A DNA stretch of 64,000 nucleotides from Ophiocordyceps camponoti-saundersi (nom. inval.) (GCA_003339415.1 PDHQ01000068.1:95008-159007); one strand, 5' to 3'. Positions 1 to 15,946 are shown, numbered from the stretch's first letter. Notes: generated from the letters alone by a model not told the origin. Program-made: numbers and translations.

Positions 1-1631
1 TATTCCTTAGCTATAAAGGTTTTTTTATAATTATACTTATAATATAACTTAACGCGTAATAATTAAAACTTTTTATAATTATTAAAAAATAGAGCTATAG
101 CTATATTTTTAACTTATTAGATAATTACTAAATAATAAACTTATTTTATATTAATTATTTTTAAAAAGCTATTATAAATCTTTTACTTAGCTAAGAGATA
201 TTACCCGTAAAACTAATAAATACTAATAATATATTAAAATAAAAAAGAAACTAAATCCTTTTATTTTATATTATTAAACGCTATTAAAAATTAAAATATT
301 AAGTTTAATAGCGAGGTTATAACTTAGATAAGATATAATACTTTATAATAAATTTTTAATATATATTAATAGCTTTTAAGGAATTTTATAATTATTTCTT
401 AAATACTACTAGCCTGCTTAATAATTTTTAAAGCTAAATTAAAGCTATTATAATAAATTATTATTATAAAAATAATAATTAAAATAATTTTACGATTTTT
501 TTAAATATATAGCTTTACTATAAGCTTTACTAGCTTTAATAAGTATATTAAGGCCTTTATTAAAAAGTAATATAACGCGTTAAATATTTATAAAAATTAC
601 TTTAAATATTTTATAATAATTTCTAAAAATTTCTAACTATACTTATATAACTTTGGAAACCTTATTATAAAATTATTTAAAAAAACCTTAAGGGGAAATT
701 ATTAGGAAATATAATTATTTTTTTATTAAGATTTTATTATACTATCCTTATTAATATATGCCTTTATATATTTTATTAAAATTTTACTTATTAGAGTTTT
801 TCTCTTTTCTCTCTCTTCTCTCCTCAGCTTAGAATCTTTATTTATAATATAAATATTATTATTTACTTAATATATTTCCTAGCTATAATATCTAATAGTA
901 AAGATTAAAATAATATAATTATAGAATATTAAAGCGTATTAAAATTAGATTAAAATAGTAATAGTTTTATAATAATAAGTTAATAATAAAATTATTTAAA
1001 AAGTAAGGAAAAGAGTAAGTAATTAAATTATTATTTACTAAATAATAAGAAAACCTTTTCTCTAAATATTTAATTTCTTATAAATATAATAACTTTTTAG
1101 TTAGAAAGAGGGTTATTTTATATATTAAAAAGCAATATATTAAAGAGAATTTTTAAAAGTTTAGATAATAATATAGTAAATTTAATACTAAGCTTTTTAT
1201 ATTACTTATTTTTATAAAATTTAGAAACGTTACCTATTATAACTTTAATAAATTTATATAAAGGTTTAAAAATTTATATTATTCTTCGCTTTAAAAAGCT
1301 AGAGCCTTATAAAGCTTTATATATAAAAGTAATAATATATTTTATTAGTATTTTTAAGGTATAAAATAATAACCTTAGTTATTTAATTATATAATAAATA
1401 TAGTAAAATATAAGATTTTTTATATTATATTATAAAGTAATTATTATTTTTTATATTTATTATTTATAACTTTATAACTTATTATAAAAATAAAAAACTA
1501 TTATAAGTATTTATAAAGTATTATAACTTTTTTTATATAGCTTTTTATACTTATTTAAAATAATAAAGTTTTTTTTATAGATAATATTAAGGTTAAACTC
1601 TTATAAATACTAAGTATATTTATAATAAATA
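1..1631. other. RIP-type AT-rich DNA, nothing recognised
   Basis: Almost no CA or TG dinucleotides and stop codons in every frame. A pyrimidine-rich stretch lies at about 796-834. Probably decayed transposon DNA, but no family was identified. Confidence 0.4.
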
Positions 1632-2985
1632 TCCTTTATAAACTCCACGCTTATAATAATATAAATATAAACTTTTTATTTTTATATTTTAAGTAAACTC
1701 CGCTCCTTTTATTACCTTATAATAATAATAAGTTTTATAAGTAAAGCTAAGCTTTTATAATAAAGAAAATACTTAATAGTAATATTATAATAATATTTAA
1801 AAATATTATATATAAGCTTTAGTTTAATTTAAAATAGCTTTATATTACTTTTTTTAAAAAAATATACTTTATTAATAAAGGTTATACTTTTATTATAAAA
1901 AGGGTATTAATATAAGCTTTATAATAAAGCGGTAAAGAAGCCTTTTAGAAAAATATTAAGTTTTTAAATTAAATCTTAATAATATAATTATATAAAAAAA
2001 ATATTAGTTAAGGACTTAGTAAAGCTTTTTAATAATTATTATTAATAATATAATAAATATAAATAAAATTTATAATAAAAGTATAATAATATAAGCAGAG
2101 ATCTTTAATATTAAACCTTATATATTAAAAATCTAATTATAATAATATTTTAAAAATTATTAACTTAAATATATTACTAAATATTATATAATAAGGTTAT
2201 AATATAGTAAATATTTTACTATTTTATATAGAAAAAGCGAGTTTATTTATTTTATAGCTTATAAGAAAAAATTATATTATTATTTTTTATTAAGAGTTTT
2301 ATTTTAAATAAAGTTAACTTTTTTTAAAATAAGAATAATATAAGATTAGGCGAAGAATATATATACCTCTTAACTTTAAAAATTTATAAACTAGAATTTT
2401 ATATATACCGCCCCTTTTCCCCCTTTAATATTAACTAGAGTTTAATAATAGCTAGGGCGGAAACGCTAAAAAGCGAATATAATAATTCTTTACTAAACTT
2501 CCTTTTTAAACTTATTTATAGCTTTATTATAATAATTTAGCTATTTTTTAAAATTAGCTATTATAAAGTTTATTATAAAATAATAAAACTTTTATATATT
2601 TTTAAATTATAATAATAAGGCTTTAATTAATTAGATTATTAAAGCTATTTTAATTAAATATAAGGATTTAGTTTATAATAATAATAATAGCTAAAAGAAT
2701 AAGTAAGCTATATAAACTTTATATTAAATTTAATTTATATATACTCTTATTATTATAAGCTCCGCTTTAAAGGATATATTAGCTTTCTAATTATTAATTA
2801 TTACTTAACTTGTTAAATATATAAAGTGCTAGGTATAGGCGGGGTTTAACTTAAAGCTAAGATAACGCTTAAGGAGAGGGTTTTACTTTAAGCTTTTAAG
2901 GTTTTCCCCCTTTTAGAATATATATAAGATAGTTCTAAGCTATATTAAGTATATTAGCGTAATATTATTATTATTATTATAATAT
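1632..2985 (+). mobile_element. RC1 retroposon with internal deletion
   Basis: It matches RC1 from TTTATAAACTCC through the GCTAGGGCGGAAACGCTAAA block (near 2451) to the ATTATTATTATTA tail near 2965. About 0.5 kb after ATTACCTTATA (near 1722) is missing relative to full-length copies, and the first few bases are absent. No clear target duplication was found. Confidence 0.65.
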
Positions 2986-5900
2986 TAAGTATAAAGTTTT
3001 TAATATATAAATTAATTAATTAATTTTCTAATAGCTTTTATAACTTTTAATATACCTAAATAATAATAAATTACTTTTAAAAAAGAATACTACTCTTTAT
3101 TATATTTTTAAATAAGACTTATAATACTTTTATTTATAATTTTATAATACTTATTATATAATTAATTATTATATAAGTAAGAATATTTAGTACGCCTTTT
3201 AAAGCGCGTCTTATTTTAGCTTATTTAATATAAGGATATCTCTACTAGCTTTTTTTTCTAATAATACTTTACTATTAAGTACGCTTAATAGTATAGTAAG
3301 AGGAATAATATATTATAAATAGGATAAGTAAATAAATATATATTTTTTCTACCTAGAATAAGATAATTCTTAGTATAAATACCTATAAAGTATAAATACC
3401 TTAGTATAAGCTTAATTTTATTAGAAACTTAATAAGAAAAGTATAATTAGCAAGTATAAAAACTATATTATAATACTAAAAATATTAATAAACTATTATA
3501 ATAATAAGCTTATATTTTTAAGTATTATATGCTTTTTAAGTTTTACTAAGGCTTATACCTCCTTACTTTAATATACCCTTTTTAGTATTATTTAATAAGA
3601 TATTAAAAAAGATAATGTTTTTAATATTATAGAAAATACCTTAAGGCTTTGAAAACTATATTAATTTTTAAATAAAAAGACATATAAGGAAAGATAACTT
3701 TAATAAAGAAAATAAAAAGTATAGTAAGTATAGAAAGTATATATATATATTAAGGTTCCGCTAGCAGTAGCTAAAGTTTATTTAAGTAAGAGTATAAAAA
3801 CCTTATAAGGCACGCCCTATCTTTTCTTTTTTTTTATTATTATTACTTCTTTTATCTATTATAATAAGGAAATAAGCTAAAAATAAGAAGAAAATGTATT
3901 AAAAATAATAAAGAATATAAGATATATTATATTTTTACCTAATATACCTAAATATATTAACTTTTATTTTATTAAATTATAGCTTTATTTACTTACTTTC
4001 TTTTATTATAATATTAAGTAAAAAAACTACTTATAAAAAGTATTATATTATAAATATAAAAATAAAAAATTTTATAGTTATTAAAAAAAATTATATACTT
4101 AAGCTTAATAAGGTTCTTTATATATTTTATATTTAAACTTTTATTAATAATAAGAAAAAGTTAAATAAGTTTATTATTAGCTATTTAAAAATAATATATA
4201 ATAATTATAAGTTATATACGCGTAAGTAGACTAGCTATAAGAAAATAAATCCTAATACTCTCCTTATATTAATAATATAATATATTAATTTAAGAGTATT
4301 AATTTATTATTAATATCTTAAAGAAAGAAGCTAAGCGCCTTTATAACTTAGTTTTATTAAGGGGCTAGTAAAATTAATATAATTAGCTTTATAAGTATTT
4401 TTTTCTTATTTTAATATAAATAATATAAATAAAAGTACTTTTAATTTTTTTAAATTAAAGAATAATATTAAGTTAGTTAAGGAAACTTAAGGGTAATATA
4501 ATAAATTTATAATAACTAAGGAAAGGTTTTTCCTATAAATAAATAAGAAATAAAAGCTAATAAGTAAAATTCAAATATTTATAATTAAAGTTAAGTAAAT
4601 TTAAGTAAGTAGCGAGAATATAAAATATATATAGAATTTTTATTATATTTTAAGGAGTTTTTAAAGAGTTTAAATAATAGTTTTTAAAGTTATAGGAAAA
4701 AATATAAAGATTATAATAGTATATTAGGTAAAATACTAAAAAGATATAATATAATATATTATATAAATCTTTCTTAAGTAAAAATAATAAATAAATAAAA
4801 ATATTATATATAAATAAAAAAAGTTAATATAGCTAAATATATAATATATATACGCTTATATAATCTTAAAAAACTAAAAATAATTTAGGTAAAAAGGCTT
4901 TTATAAAGCTATTTATAAAACTATTTATAAATTTAATTTACTAAAGCTTAAGTTATTTTACTTAAATTTCTTAGTAAAGCTAATAATAATAAATATTAAT
5001 ATAGTAAAAGTTTTTTTAAAGCTATAAGGCTAAGTTAGTAAGAAAGGAAATTATTTTTAATTATTATAATATAGAGTTAATAAGCTTTTAAAATAAAACT
5101 AAGCTTATAAAATAATCTTTTTAAAGCTATTAATTCTTTTATAGCTTTAGATAACGCGAGAGGCTTTATTTTTATAAAAGATATTATTATATTTCTTTAT
5201 TTATAGCTCTTTAATTAAGTATTCTATTACCTTTAAGCTAAAAAAATAGCCTTAAGCTAATTTCCTAATAATTAAATAACTATTATAAGGAAAATTAAAT
5301 AAATAGTAAACTTATTAAAAACTTTTACTAAAAATAATATAAGGTTAGATATAATAATAAGGTATACTAAATAATAATATAGTTTAGAAAAATATTTTTT
5401 ATTTAAGTTTACGCTATACTTTATTAATTTACTAATAGCGTAAGCTATATTTAGTTTAATATATATAGTTATATAAAAATATATCTAATAATAAAAATAT
5501 AAAGTATTAAATTATTTTAAGTTATAATATTAATAAATTTAGAAAAAACATTTATAATTAAGCGCGTTTATAAAAATACTAATTACTATTTCTTTAAATT
5601 AATATAAAATTTATCTTATAAATTTTAAAAATAAGATTTTTATAATAGCTAAAGTTATCTTATTAAGTAATCTTAAATATTTTTAATTTCTAGGAACTAT
5701 TTTATATTACTAAAAAAGAAAATATAGAATTCTTAATAAAATACTTTATTTATATCTTTTTATTATAAATAAAAACAACTATTAAAAAACTTAATTATAT
5801 TATTAATAAAAAAGAAGATTTAAATATTTTAATAATATAAAATATATAAATCTTTATAAAAATTATTAAGTAGTTTTTATTATATATATATATATAAATA

Positions 5901-7457
5901 AGAGAAGTAAAAAGTAACTTAAATTAATAATAATAATAAATAGATATTCTTCTTACTTTATATAAGGAAAAGCAGCTATATAGCTAAATAGTATTTTACC
6001 CTTATACCCCCCTTTTCCTTTTTAAGATAACTTCTATCTCCTAAGTTATATAAAATATAACTTAAGTGCTAATATATATTTTATTAGAGATTTCTCTATA
6101 TCCGAGTTATCCTTTATATATATATTATATAATAAATATAAAAAGGTATAAAGGAATAATATTAATACTTAACTTTTTCTTTTTATAAAAAAAGATAATA
6201 TAAGAGAAAAGGTATTAAATAAAGAAAAACCTTTATAATTTATATAATATAAATAAATTAAAGAAAAATAATTATATAATATTAAACTAGTATAATATTA
6301 AAAAAATTATAAAGGTAAATAACGCCTTATATACCGCTATAAAAAGAGATAGAAAAATAAGCTATTAGCGGAAAAATAAAAGTAAGATTATTAAATAACC
6401 TAATTTATAGCGCGCTTTATAAAAATTTTACTCTCAAGGTTTTAAGTAGTTATATTACTAAGGAAAATAAATAGTAATATTACCTCTTATAACCTTATAT
6501 TAAAAATATTAAAAAAGATTATAAAAAATCGGATTTTGCCGCGCCTTACCGCTTTTAAAGGGATATAAAAACCTCTCTTACCTCCCTCTTCCTCCCTCTC
6601 TTCTTCTCTTTCTTTCTTTTTCTTTTCTTTTTTAATATTAGTATTAAAGATAATAATAATAACGATTTTAAATATTTTTAATAAGAGTTAGAAAGTTATA
6701 TAATATACCTTAACTATATATATTATTAAGTATTAATTATATAATATATTTTTTTATCTTAAATATATTATTAGAAACTAGCCTAGCTTTTAATAAGTAA
6801 AGGTACTATATAGTAATAAGGAGTATTTGCAGCTTATATAGTAAATAGCTTTAAATATATATAAAAAAATATTATAGCTATTATATAATAGAAAACTTAT
6901 TTAGAAATAAAAAGCTAAAATATAATTAATAGTATAGCTATTATATAATATTATCTTATATTAAATATAACTTAAAATCTAATATACGTATTTATTATAA
7001 TTATATAATAACTTTTTTATTTTTTAGCTATTTTAATTATAAGCTATAAAATAATAGCTTTAAAGCTATATATTATATATATTAAAATTTTATATTTATT
7101 AAATATATATTATATAAATAATAATAATATATATATAACTTATATATAATAGTTATATATAATATATTATTCCTTTATATAATAAGCGTTTATATTATTA
7201 GTAAGCTAGTTTAGCTAAGCGATAATATATATTATAATTATAACTAAAGTAATATTAGCTAATATTAATAATAAGGGGATAATATTTATAATAATTAAAG
7301 GGGCGCCTTAAAATATAAAAAAGTATTTAACTATATTTAATAATAGTAATGTTACTAGTCCTTAAACTAAGGAAATAGAAGAGAGAGAAAAAATAAGTAA
7401 AGGCGTTAGATAATAAAAAATTATAAAAAAAATTATAAAAAAAATTATAAAAGTATT
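2986..7457. other. RIP-type AT-rich DNA with one inverted repeat partner
   Basis: No gene. It holds a segment at 5881-6052 repeated inverted at 63610-63785, and a pure pyrimidine tract of 53 bases at 6581-6633. Otherwise unrecognised decayed repeats. Confidence 0.4.
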
Positions 7458-9058
7458 TTATTCTTTACTTTATAATAATAATAATATTATAATATTAATA
7501 TTAATATACTAGTATACCTTATATAGCTTAGAACTATCTTATATATATTTTAAAAGAGGGAAAAACCGGAGAACTTAAAGTAAAACCCTCCCCTTAAGCG
7601 TTACCTCGGCTTTAGGTTAAATACTACTTATACCTAGCACTTTATATATTTAATAAGTTAGGTAATAACTAATAATTAAAAAGCTAATATCTTCTTTAAA
7701 ATAAACTTTATAATAATAAAAGTATATATAAACTAAGTTTAATATAAAATCTATATAGCTTACTTATTCTTTTAGCTATTATTATTATTACTATAAATTA
7801 AATAAATATAATAAGTTTAAGCGGCCTTAATAATTTAATTAATTAAAGCCTTAATAATATAGCTAAAAATATATAACAGTTTTATTATCTTATAATAAAC
7901 CTTATAATAGCTAATTCTAAGGGATAGGTAAATTATTATAGTAAAGCTATAAATAAGTTTAGGGAGGGGGTTAGGGGAGGTATTATTATATTTACTTTTT
8001 AGCGTTTCCGCCCCTATTAATATTAAACTCTAGTTAGTATAAAAAAAGGAAAAGGGGTAATATATATAGAGTTTTAATTTATAAATCTCTAAAGTTAGGA
8101 AATATATATATTTTTTACTTAGTTTTATATTATTTTTATTTTAAAATAAAGTTAACTTTATTTAAGGTAAAACCCTTAATAAAAAATAATAATAATATAA
8201 TCTTTTTTATAAGTTATAAAATAAGCGGATTTACCTTTTATATATAAAATAATAAAGTATTTATTATATTATAGCTTTACTATATAATATTAAATAATAT
8301 ATTTAAGTTAATAATATTTAAAATATTACTAAAGTTAGATTTTTAGCATATATAGTTTAGTATTAAAAGTCTTTATTTATATTATTATACTTTTATTATA
8401 AATCTAGTTTATATTTATTATATTATTAATAATAATTATTAAAGAACTTTACTAAGTTTTTAAATAATATTTTTTTATATATAATTATATTATTAAGATT
8501 TAATTTAAAAAATTAATTTTTTTCTAAAAAACTTTTTTATTATTTTTTTATAAACTTTATACTAATACCTTTTTTATAATAAAAATATAACCCTTATTAA
8601 TTAAATATACCTTTTTTTAAAAATATTATAAAGCTATCTTAAATTAAATTATAATAATAATAATAATATTTCTACGCTAATATACCTTATATAGCTTAAA
8701 ACTATCTTATATATTTTCTAAAAAAGGGAAAAACTAAAAAGCTTAGAGTAAAACCCTCCCCTTAAGCGTTACTTTAACTTTAAGTTAGGCCCCGCCCGCA
8801 CTTAGTATTTTATATATTTAATAAGTTAAGTATTAATTAGTAATTTAAAAGCTAATATCTCCCCTAAAGCGGACTTTATAATAATAAAAATATATATAAA
8901 CTAAGTTTAGTATAAATTTTATATAGCTTACTTATCCTTTTAGTTATTATTATTACTATAAACTAAATTCTTATATTTAATTAAAGTAGCCTTAATAATT
9001 TAATTAATTAAAGCCTTATTAAGATAGCTTAAAAATATATAAAAGTTTTATTATCTTA

Positions 9059-9308
9059 TATAAAAGTCTTATACTCTTTAATATTTATAAAAAGCTAACT
9101 TTATTAATATAAAATAACTTAAGAGGTTTTAAAGTATATACGGTATATATATTTAAGGTTATAGTTTATATATAGCCCGCGACTATCCCGCGCGCGGCGC
9201 TAACTAATTATATATACCTATATATACTCCGCGCTTATTATATACGCGGACTTAACTAAGCACCCCTTATATAACTTAGCTATTCGAGCGTAGCTTAAAT
9301 CCCTTATA
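9059..9308 (-). repeat. LTR (3' LTR in element orientation)
   Basis: 250-bp copy of the terminal repeat, starting TATAAAAGTCTT on the plus strand and ending CCCTTATA. It retains GC-rich patches such as CCCGCGCGCGGCGC near 9190. It pairs with 15707-15946 at an offset of 6648. Confidence 0.85.
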
Positions 9309-12300
9309 TACCCCGCCGCCTTAAGAAAAGAGTATTTCCGGCTATAGTATATACGTATATAAGGTATAAGTTAAAATACCCCTTATATAGAAAATTTTTC
9401 TTCCTCTTTTTTTCTTTTTTTCCTTAAGCTAGTTATATTATTTTTATCTTACTAAGTAAATTTTTCTCTAAGCTTTATATTCTATTATTCCGCTATTATA
9501 TTCTTATAATTTTTTTTTATTATTATTATCTAAGCTTTTTATAATTATTCTTTTTATTATTATTATTATTTTTTAAGCTTTCTATATTTATTAAGTTATT
9601 ATCTTATTACTTTAATATATTATTTAATTAGCTATAGTTATTATTTTATATAATAAGCGGATATATTATAAAAGAGGATTTAAATAATAAAAGCGTTACT
9701 ATATTATAAAAGGTAGAATATTTATATACTCCTTATATTTAAAACTTTTATAATAGCTATAATATTAATTACTAATATAATTATAAGGCGGCTTATAAAG
9801 CGTATAAGTAATAGCGAAAATAGTACCTTTAAGAAAAATACCTTTTTATTATAAATATATATTTATAGTAAGCTATCCGTAACCTATATATAATAGTTAG
9901 CGAAAGATAAGCTATTACCTTACCTACTTACCCCCGCGCTAAAAAAGTCTTTAGCTAGTATACCTAGCTTATATTAAAATTTCTTACTTACGTTAACTAT
10001 TTATAAACTATATTAGCTATTATTTATATTATATCGCGCTTAGTAATTAACTTTTACGCCCTTTTTACGCTTAAGTAATAATAATCCTTTACGCTTATCC
10101 TTATTATTAATAATATAATTATTATATTTACTTTATATATTTTAATTTATAGTATATTTTTAGCGATAATATAATACTAATAATAATAATAAGGCGCCCT
10201 TATTACTAGCCTTAACTTTTTCGCCTTATAATATAAAATATCTTTTTAGCGGTAAAAGGAATAATAGTAATAAATTCTTAAATAATAGCGGGATAAATAA
10301 GCTACTTAGATTATAAATCGCTAAGTAAATATTAACGCGTAAAAGCGGGAAAATAAAAAAAAATATCTTTTACTAAATAATTATAATACTAACTAATTTA
10401 TATAATATATTAAGCTTACTTATTATTTTATAATATATTACCTTTACTAACTTATATATATTACTTAGCCCCTAATTACTTAGCGTTTATATATATTACT
10501 TATCTTTCCTTTTTATTATATATTAGTAAAGTAAGTTTATATTAGCGCTTACGCGTAGCGCGCGCGGCCTAGGAGCGGGATAGGTAAAACTCCCGCTATT
10601 AGCGTTATATTAAATATTCTCTTAGCTTTAAAATATACCCTCCCCTACTTAAGGATATATTTATTATAAGTTAATATTAAAGCTAAGCTATAGTTAACGC
10701 TATAATAATCTCTTAGGTTAATTAATTATAATAAAAGATTATAAGGAGAAGGCGGAGAAAGTAAATATTAGCTTAAAGCTAATATAAGGAGGGAGGAGAA
10801 ATAAGTAAATAAGAAATAAAAAAAATAAGAGGTAAAGGAGTAATATTATACTTATATAATAAGGGGGGAAAATTATTTAAAAGGGATAATTAGCTTTAAA
10901 AAGCGCTTAAAAAAATATATAGTTAAGTTTACTTTAAGCTATTATAAAAATATATATTTTTTTATATAAACTTAAAATAATTTAATATTATATAGTATTT
11001 AAAGCTATTAAGTAGCTTTTAAATTAGAATAATATAATTTTTCTATTTTATAAAAATAAGTTAATAAAATATCCCGCCTTATAAGCGCTAACTCTTAGCG
11101 TTCTTTATAGCGAGGATTTCCTTAACCTTATATTTATTAAAAAATAAGTTATTATAAAAAAGATAAAAAAAGGGATTTAGCTAGGAGTTAATAAGTAACT
11201 AAGATAGTAAAAGGTCGCTAATAGCACGCTTAATAAAGTTAATATAAAAAGTAAAGTAAATACTAAGTAATATATTAAAAGTAATAGTAAATAGCGTTAA
11301 TATAGCTATTATTTTATACTTACTCTTAAGGTAATTAAGCTTTTAAAATAGATAGTTAAATTATATATAAATAAAGTTAAGCTATATAAAGTTATTAATT
11401 TAAAACTATTCCGTAAATTAGCGAGACTTATTTAAGGAGTCTTATTATTATTACTAAGTTTAGGTAATAAAGGCTTATATTAGTTTAACGCTATTACGAA
11501 AAAAATAAGTAAACGCTATAGCTTAGCTTTTCGGGGAAAAGATAGGGGCGGCCGCCTCCGCTAGCTAGTTAAGAAAAATAATATCGAAGCTATAAAATAA
11601 GTAGTTAAAACTAATATTTATTATAAATAAGTCTTAATTATTTAAAATAAGCTAGTAAGTAAGTAAATAATATAGCTAGTTAAATTATAAAAAGGAGATT
11701 ATATAATAGAGAATCGCTTATATTTTTTAATTTATATATTTTATATTTTTATTAGTTTAGGGGTAATATATTATAAAAAGTAGCTTATTAACCTTAGTAA
11801 AATAATAAAAAGTAGACTAAAAGTAGCTTATTTAATTAAAACTACGATTAGAAATTAACTTATAAAAGAAGCTATAAAACTACTATTAGTATTAAATAAA
11901 GCGCTTAATATATTACTTAATATTTATAAATATTATAACTTTAAGCTGAATATATTTTAATAAGCGATTTATAATAACTATTAGAAAATAAGGCTAGGAT
12001 TTTAAGGCGGCGGGTAGCTTAGTTATTAAGTTTAGAGAGTTATTTAAAACCGTTTAGGAAAGGGTAATAGCTAAAGTAACCCTTAATAGCGCTAATAATT
12101 AAGGTAGTTTTTATAATAGTAATAATTATAAATAAAATATATTATATTTATAAATATACGATCTTAGTAAAACTTATATTAAAGAAATATAAAGATAATA
12201 TTCTTATTAAAGTATTTTATTATAAGGAAATTATAAGTTTATTAAATAAATATAATAGTTAAAAGTTCTTATTTAGGAACTTAGAGATAGCCTCGGAATT

Positions 12301-15300
12301 ATAGCTATTTATAAGGAAAGATAAAATAGTTTATAACTTATTTATAAGTACCCGCTTTTAGCGGAAACTTCTAAGCGCTTAATTAAACTATTTAGTAATA
12401 TATATAATAAAAAGAATTAATATAAAAAGCTTCTAACTAAAAATCCTATAAGGTTTTATTATAAAAAGGGCCTAGGGCGTCCTAAGTAAGAAATATAATT
12501 ATAAGGAACTAAGATAAGGCTAAGCTAAATTAAACTAGCTATAACTTAAAAGAGTAAATAGATATAAGCTATATAATCTAATTAAAGCGCTCCTTTATCT
12601 TATAATAATCTTATTCTTACTAGGAGAGCGCGTTAGGCCGCGATACTTACGCGCTAAAATAATATTAAAGGCGGAAATTAAAAAAAGTAAGTATCTTAGC
12701 CTAACGCGTCTAATATTTTATTATAGCCTTAAGCGTAGTAAAATACTCTAAGGCCTTATAATCCGTAAAAATAAAAAATAGCTAAGTAATTTTATATAAC
12801 TTAGTAAATTACGCTTTAAGGTAAGAAATAATAGCGAGAAATTCTTTATTATAAATTATATAGTTTTATTTTATAAATAAAAGTTTTTTAAAATAATATA
12901 TAATAAGCTAAAAGATATAGTTTAAGCTAAACTAAGAAAAGTACCTACTAACTACCTTATTAGAATAGTTAGCTTTAATAATAATATTATAGTCCGGATT
13001 TTACTAAGCAAAGATAAGGGTAAAGATAAATATAAACTTAAGCGTATTAAAAGTAAGCTAATATTTATTAGTTTAGTAAAAAGGCGCGCCGCGTTTTATA
13101 AGCTTAACTAAAAAGGTTATAAGGTTTAAGAAATAAGGTATAAAATTATAATAAAAGTTAGCAAACTTAAGAAAATTATATATATTTTAAACGCGGGTTA
13201 GCGCCTCTTATTTTAAAATTATAAAAACTTTAATAAAATTTAGCTATATTTTCTTACTAGCGTAAATAGTAAACTTTAAATATTTAACTTTATAAATAGT
13301 AAAGTTATATTTATTAAAGTTAAGGAAAAGCTTAGCTTAATAAAGATATAAGAGTATAATATATACTTTACGCTAATAATTAAAATAAAAACCTCCTAAA
13401 TAAATAAAAATATTATTTAAGTATATTATAATAAAGTCCCTTAAGGAGTTACTAAAAATAATATTAAAATAATATTAAAATATAGCAGGTATACTTATAA
13501 AGCTAAAAAAGTAAATAAGGTATTCGAATAAGCTAAACTAAATATAGAAAGCTATAAAATATTCCTCGCCTTTTATAATATAAAGCTTATAAAAAGCGGT
13601 ATAAATATTAAATTTTATAAACTAGTAAGTACTTAAAAGGCTATAAAGCGTCTTTTTAATAAGTAAAGGGGATAATAATCTTACTTTATTATTTTATTTA
13701 AAGCGTAATAGTTAATATAAAAGCGCTACCCGCCTCCTAGCTTTTTGATAAGTAAGATAAGGGCGGCCGCGGATAATAAGCTAGCGCGGATCTATCTTTT
13801 ATTTATTAAGTTAATAATTTATTTCCGAACTTTAAAAAGATACTTATAAAGTATATTATAAAGTAAGCCTTAAAGTAAAAAAAGTAAAGAATTATTAAAT
13901 TTCTAGCAAAGTTAGATATAGTAATTATAATTATTATAATAAGGGGGTAATATATTTACTTTCTCCTTATTAAAAAAGTTAGTAAAATTTAATATTTTAA
14001 AAGGTAAAAAGGGGCTTATAATTAGGGTAAAAGTTATAATATATAAAACGTAAAAGATATCTTATAAGCTAATAGTAAGGAATTAGTAACTAATACGCTA
14101 TTAAAATTTATAATATATAAGGGCTATAAAAATAAAGCTAAGGATAGCTATAATAAGGTAAGTAACTTACTAAGATTTAAAATATAAGATAACTAATTTA
14201 CTAATAAAGTAAACTATAATTTCCCGCTTATTAAGATATAATAAGATATTATTATACGCTATTTAAGGTAAGCTAAAAATTAAGTTTTAAATAAAGCTTA
14301 AGATTATATACGCTATTATAAGCGATTATTAGCTATTAATATTAGCTATAAAGCGGATAAGGTAATAAATAAATAAGTATAGCTTAAAGCGTATATACTA
14401 TTAATAATATATTTATATAATAATATAAATTACTTATAAATAAAAAAAGGGAATTCGCTTAAGCTAATAGCGCTATGTAAAAGATTCGCTTATAATAGCG
14501 TAATAATTATAGCTATTATTTACTTATATAATAACGAAAAAAGTAAAATTTATAAATATAAAAAAAAAGGTAAGTTTATATTCTAACTAATATTTATAAA
14601 ATAGTTATTTAATATTTTATAAGTAATATTATTATAAGAGTCCTTCTTTTATAAGAGATTTAGTATAGGAAGGATTCGTTTCCTTAGTTTAAGGCGGGGT
14701 TTTCCTCTTTTTTTATAATATTTATAAAGCGGACTAAAAAGGCTAGTAAGGGAGGATTAAGCTTATACTCGCGCGAGAAATAGCTAATACCGCTATAGCG
14801 AAAATAGTAGCCCTTAGCGCGCTACTTTATAATCTTATTACTATTAGCCTTAATTACTTAATAATAAATTTTACTATTATAGCTATTTTAGCTTTAAAAA
14901 GGGGGACTATTATATTTACTAAAGCGCGGCTAAGTGCCGGTTTAATATATATTAGTTATTAGGGTATCTTAAGATAGCTTAAAAGTAAAAGGTAAAAATA
15001 TCTAATTTTTATTTTTAAGGTAAAATAACTTAATATTTATAATAATAGCGCGGATTTTAATAATAGCGATAATATACTTAGTTAGGGGAATATTACGCTT
15101 TATATAATATTAGTAAAAAGCTAAGGTAAGGGTATAATAAAAGCGTATAATTTTAATTTTATTAGCTTATTTAATATTATTTATTAAAATAAGCTTAGCC
15201 TTAAAGTAAATAAGAAAGTTAGAGAAGGACTTAAAAGCGCTTTATATAAAGTATTTAAGCTTTATTATAGCTATTTAGCGCTAATATAAGTTAGTAAATA

Positions 15301-15706
15301 TAATATTAAGGTAACTTAGAAAGTAGTTAAGGTTATATTTATATTTAGTATTTTACTTAAAAAATAAAGCTACCTTAGCTTAAATTATAAGAAATAAATA
15401 GTAATATAGAAATATTTATTAGTTATAAGTAATACCGATAAAAGCCTAGTTCGCTTATAGCTTATAAGATATAAAGGAGCGCTATATTAAAAAAAGGTTC
15501 TTATTACTATTAAATAGTAAGCTAAGAGGTAGCGGCTTATAGCGAGGTTATAACTATTATTACTTAAAAAGCTATATAGATTAATATTATTAAGATATAA
15601 GGCTTTAAAGCTTTATAATAATAGCTTACTATTTTAAGAGCTAAGTAATAATAGCTTATTAAGTATTAGAGTTATCTATAGTTAAAGTTATTTTACTATA
15701 AAAGTC

Positions 15707-15946
15707 CTATACTCCTTAATATTTATAAAAAGCTAATTTTATTAATATAAAATAACTTAAGAGGTTTTAAGGTATATATAGTATATATACTTAAGGTTAT
15801 AGTTTATATATAGCCTATGCCTATCTTACGCGCAGCGCTAACTAATTATATATACTTATATATACCCCGCGCCTATTATACGCGTAAACTTAACTAAGCA
15901 CCCCTTATATAACTTAGCTATTCGGGCGCAGCCCGAATCCCTTATA
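15707..15946 (-). repeat. LTR (5' LTR in element orientation)
   Basis: 240-bp partner of 9059-9308. Both copies share TATAAAAGTC at one end, the TTAACTAAGCACCCC block and the terminal CCCTTATA. It is followed directly by the TCTTA target duplication. Confidence 0.85.

Larger units (their letters stand above)
9059..15946 (-). mobile_element. Ty3/Gypsy LTR retrotransposon, RIP-inactivated, with target duplication
   Basis: Two similar direct terminal repeats (9059-9308 and 15707-15946) bound 6.4 kb of interior. A perfect 5-bp target duplication TCTTA lies at 9054-9058 and 15947-15951. Uninterrupted relatives of the target (for example near 7886) read straight across TCTTA TAATAAACC, confirming the insertion. 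The minus-strand interior resembles Gypsy RNase H around 12720-12960 (YNKEFLAI, then TDYKALEYF) and the post-RT FANFYRR-type region around 13000-13260, both full of stop codons. In minus orientation the LTRs start TATAAGGG and end TTTTATA, consistent with TG..CA after RIP. A purine-rich tract abuts the LTR at 9309. It is inserted in an RC1 retroposon and cannot be functional. Confidence 0.85.

Noticed and set aside
6581..6633. Pure pyrimidine tract as a retroelement polypurine tract or promoter
   Set aside because: No LTR boundary or gene next to it; similar pyrimidine-rich stretches occur near 800 and 45740.
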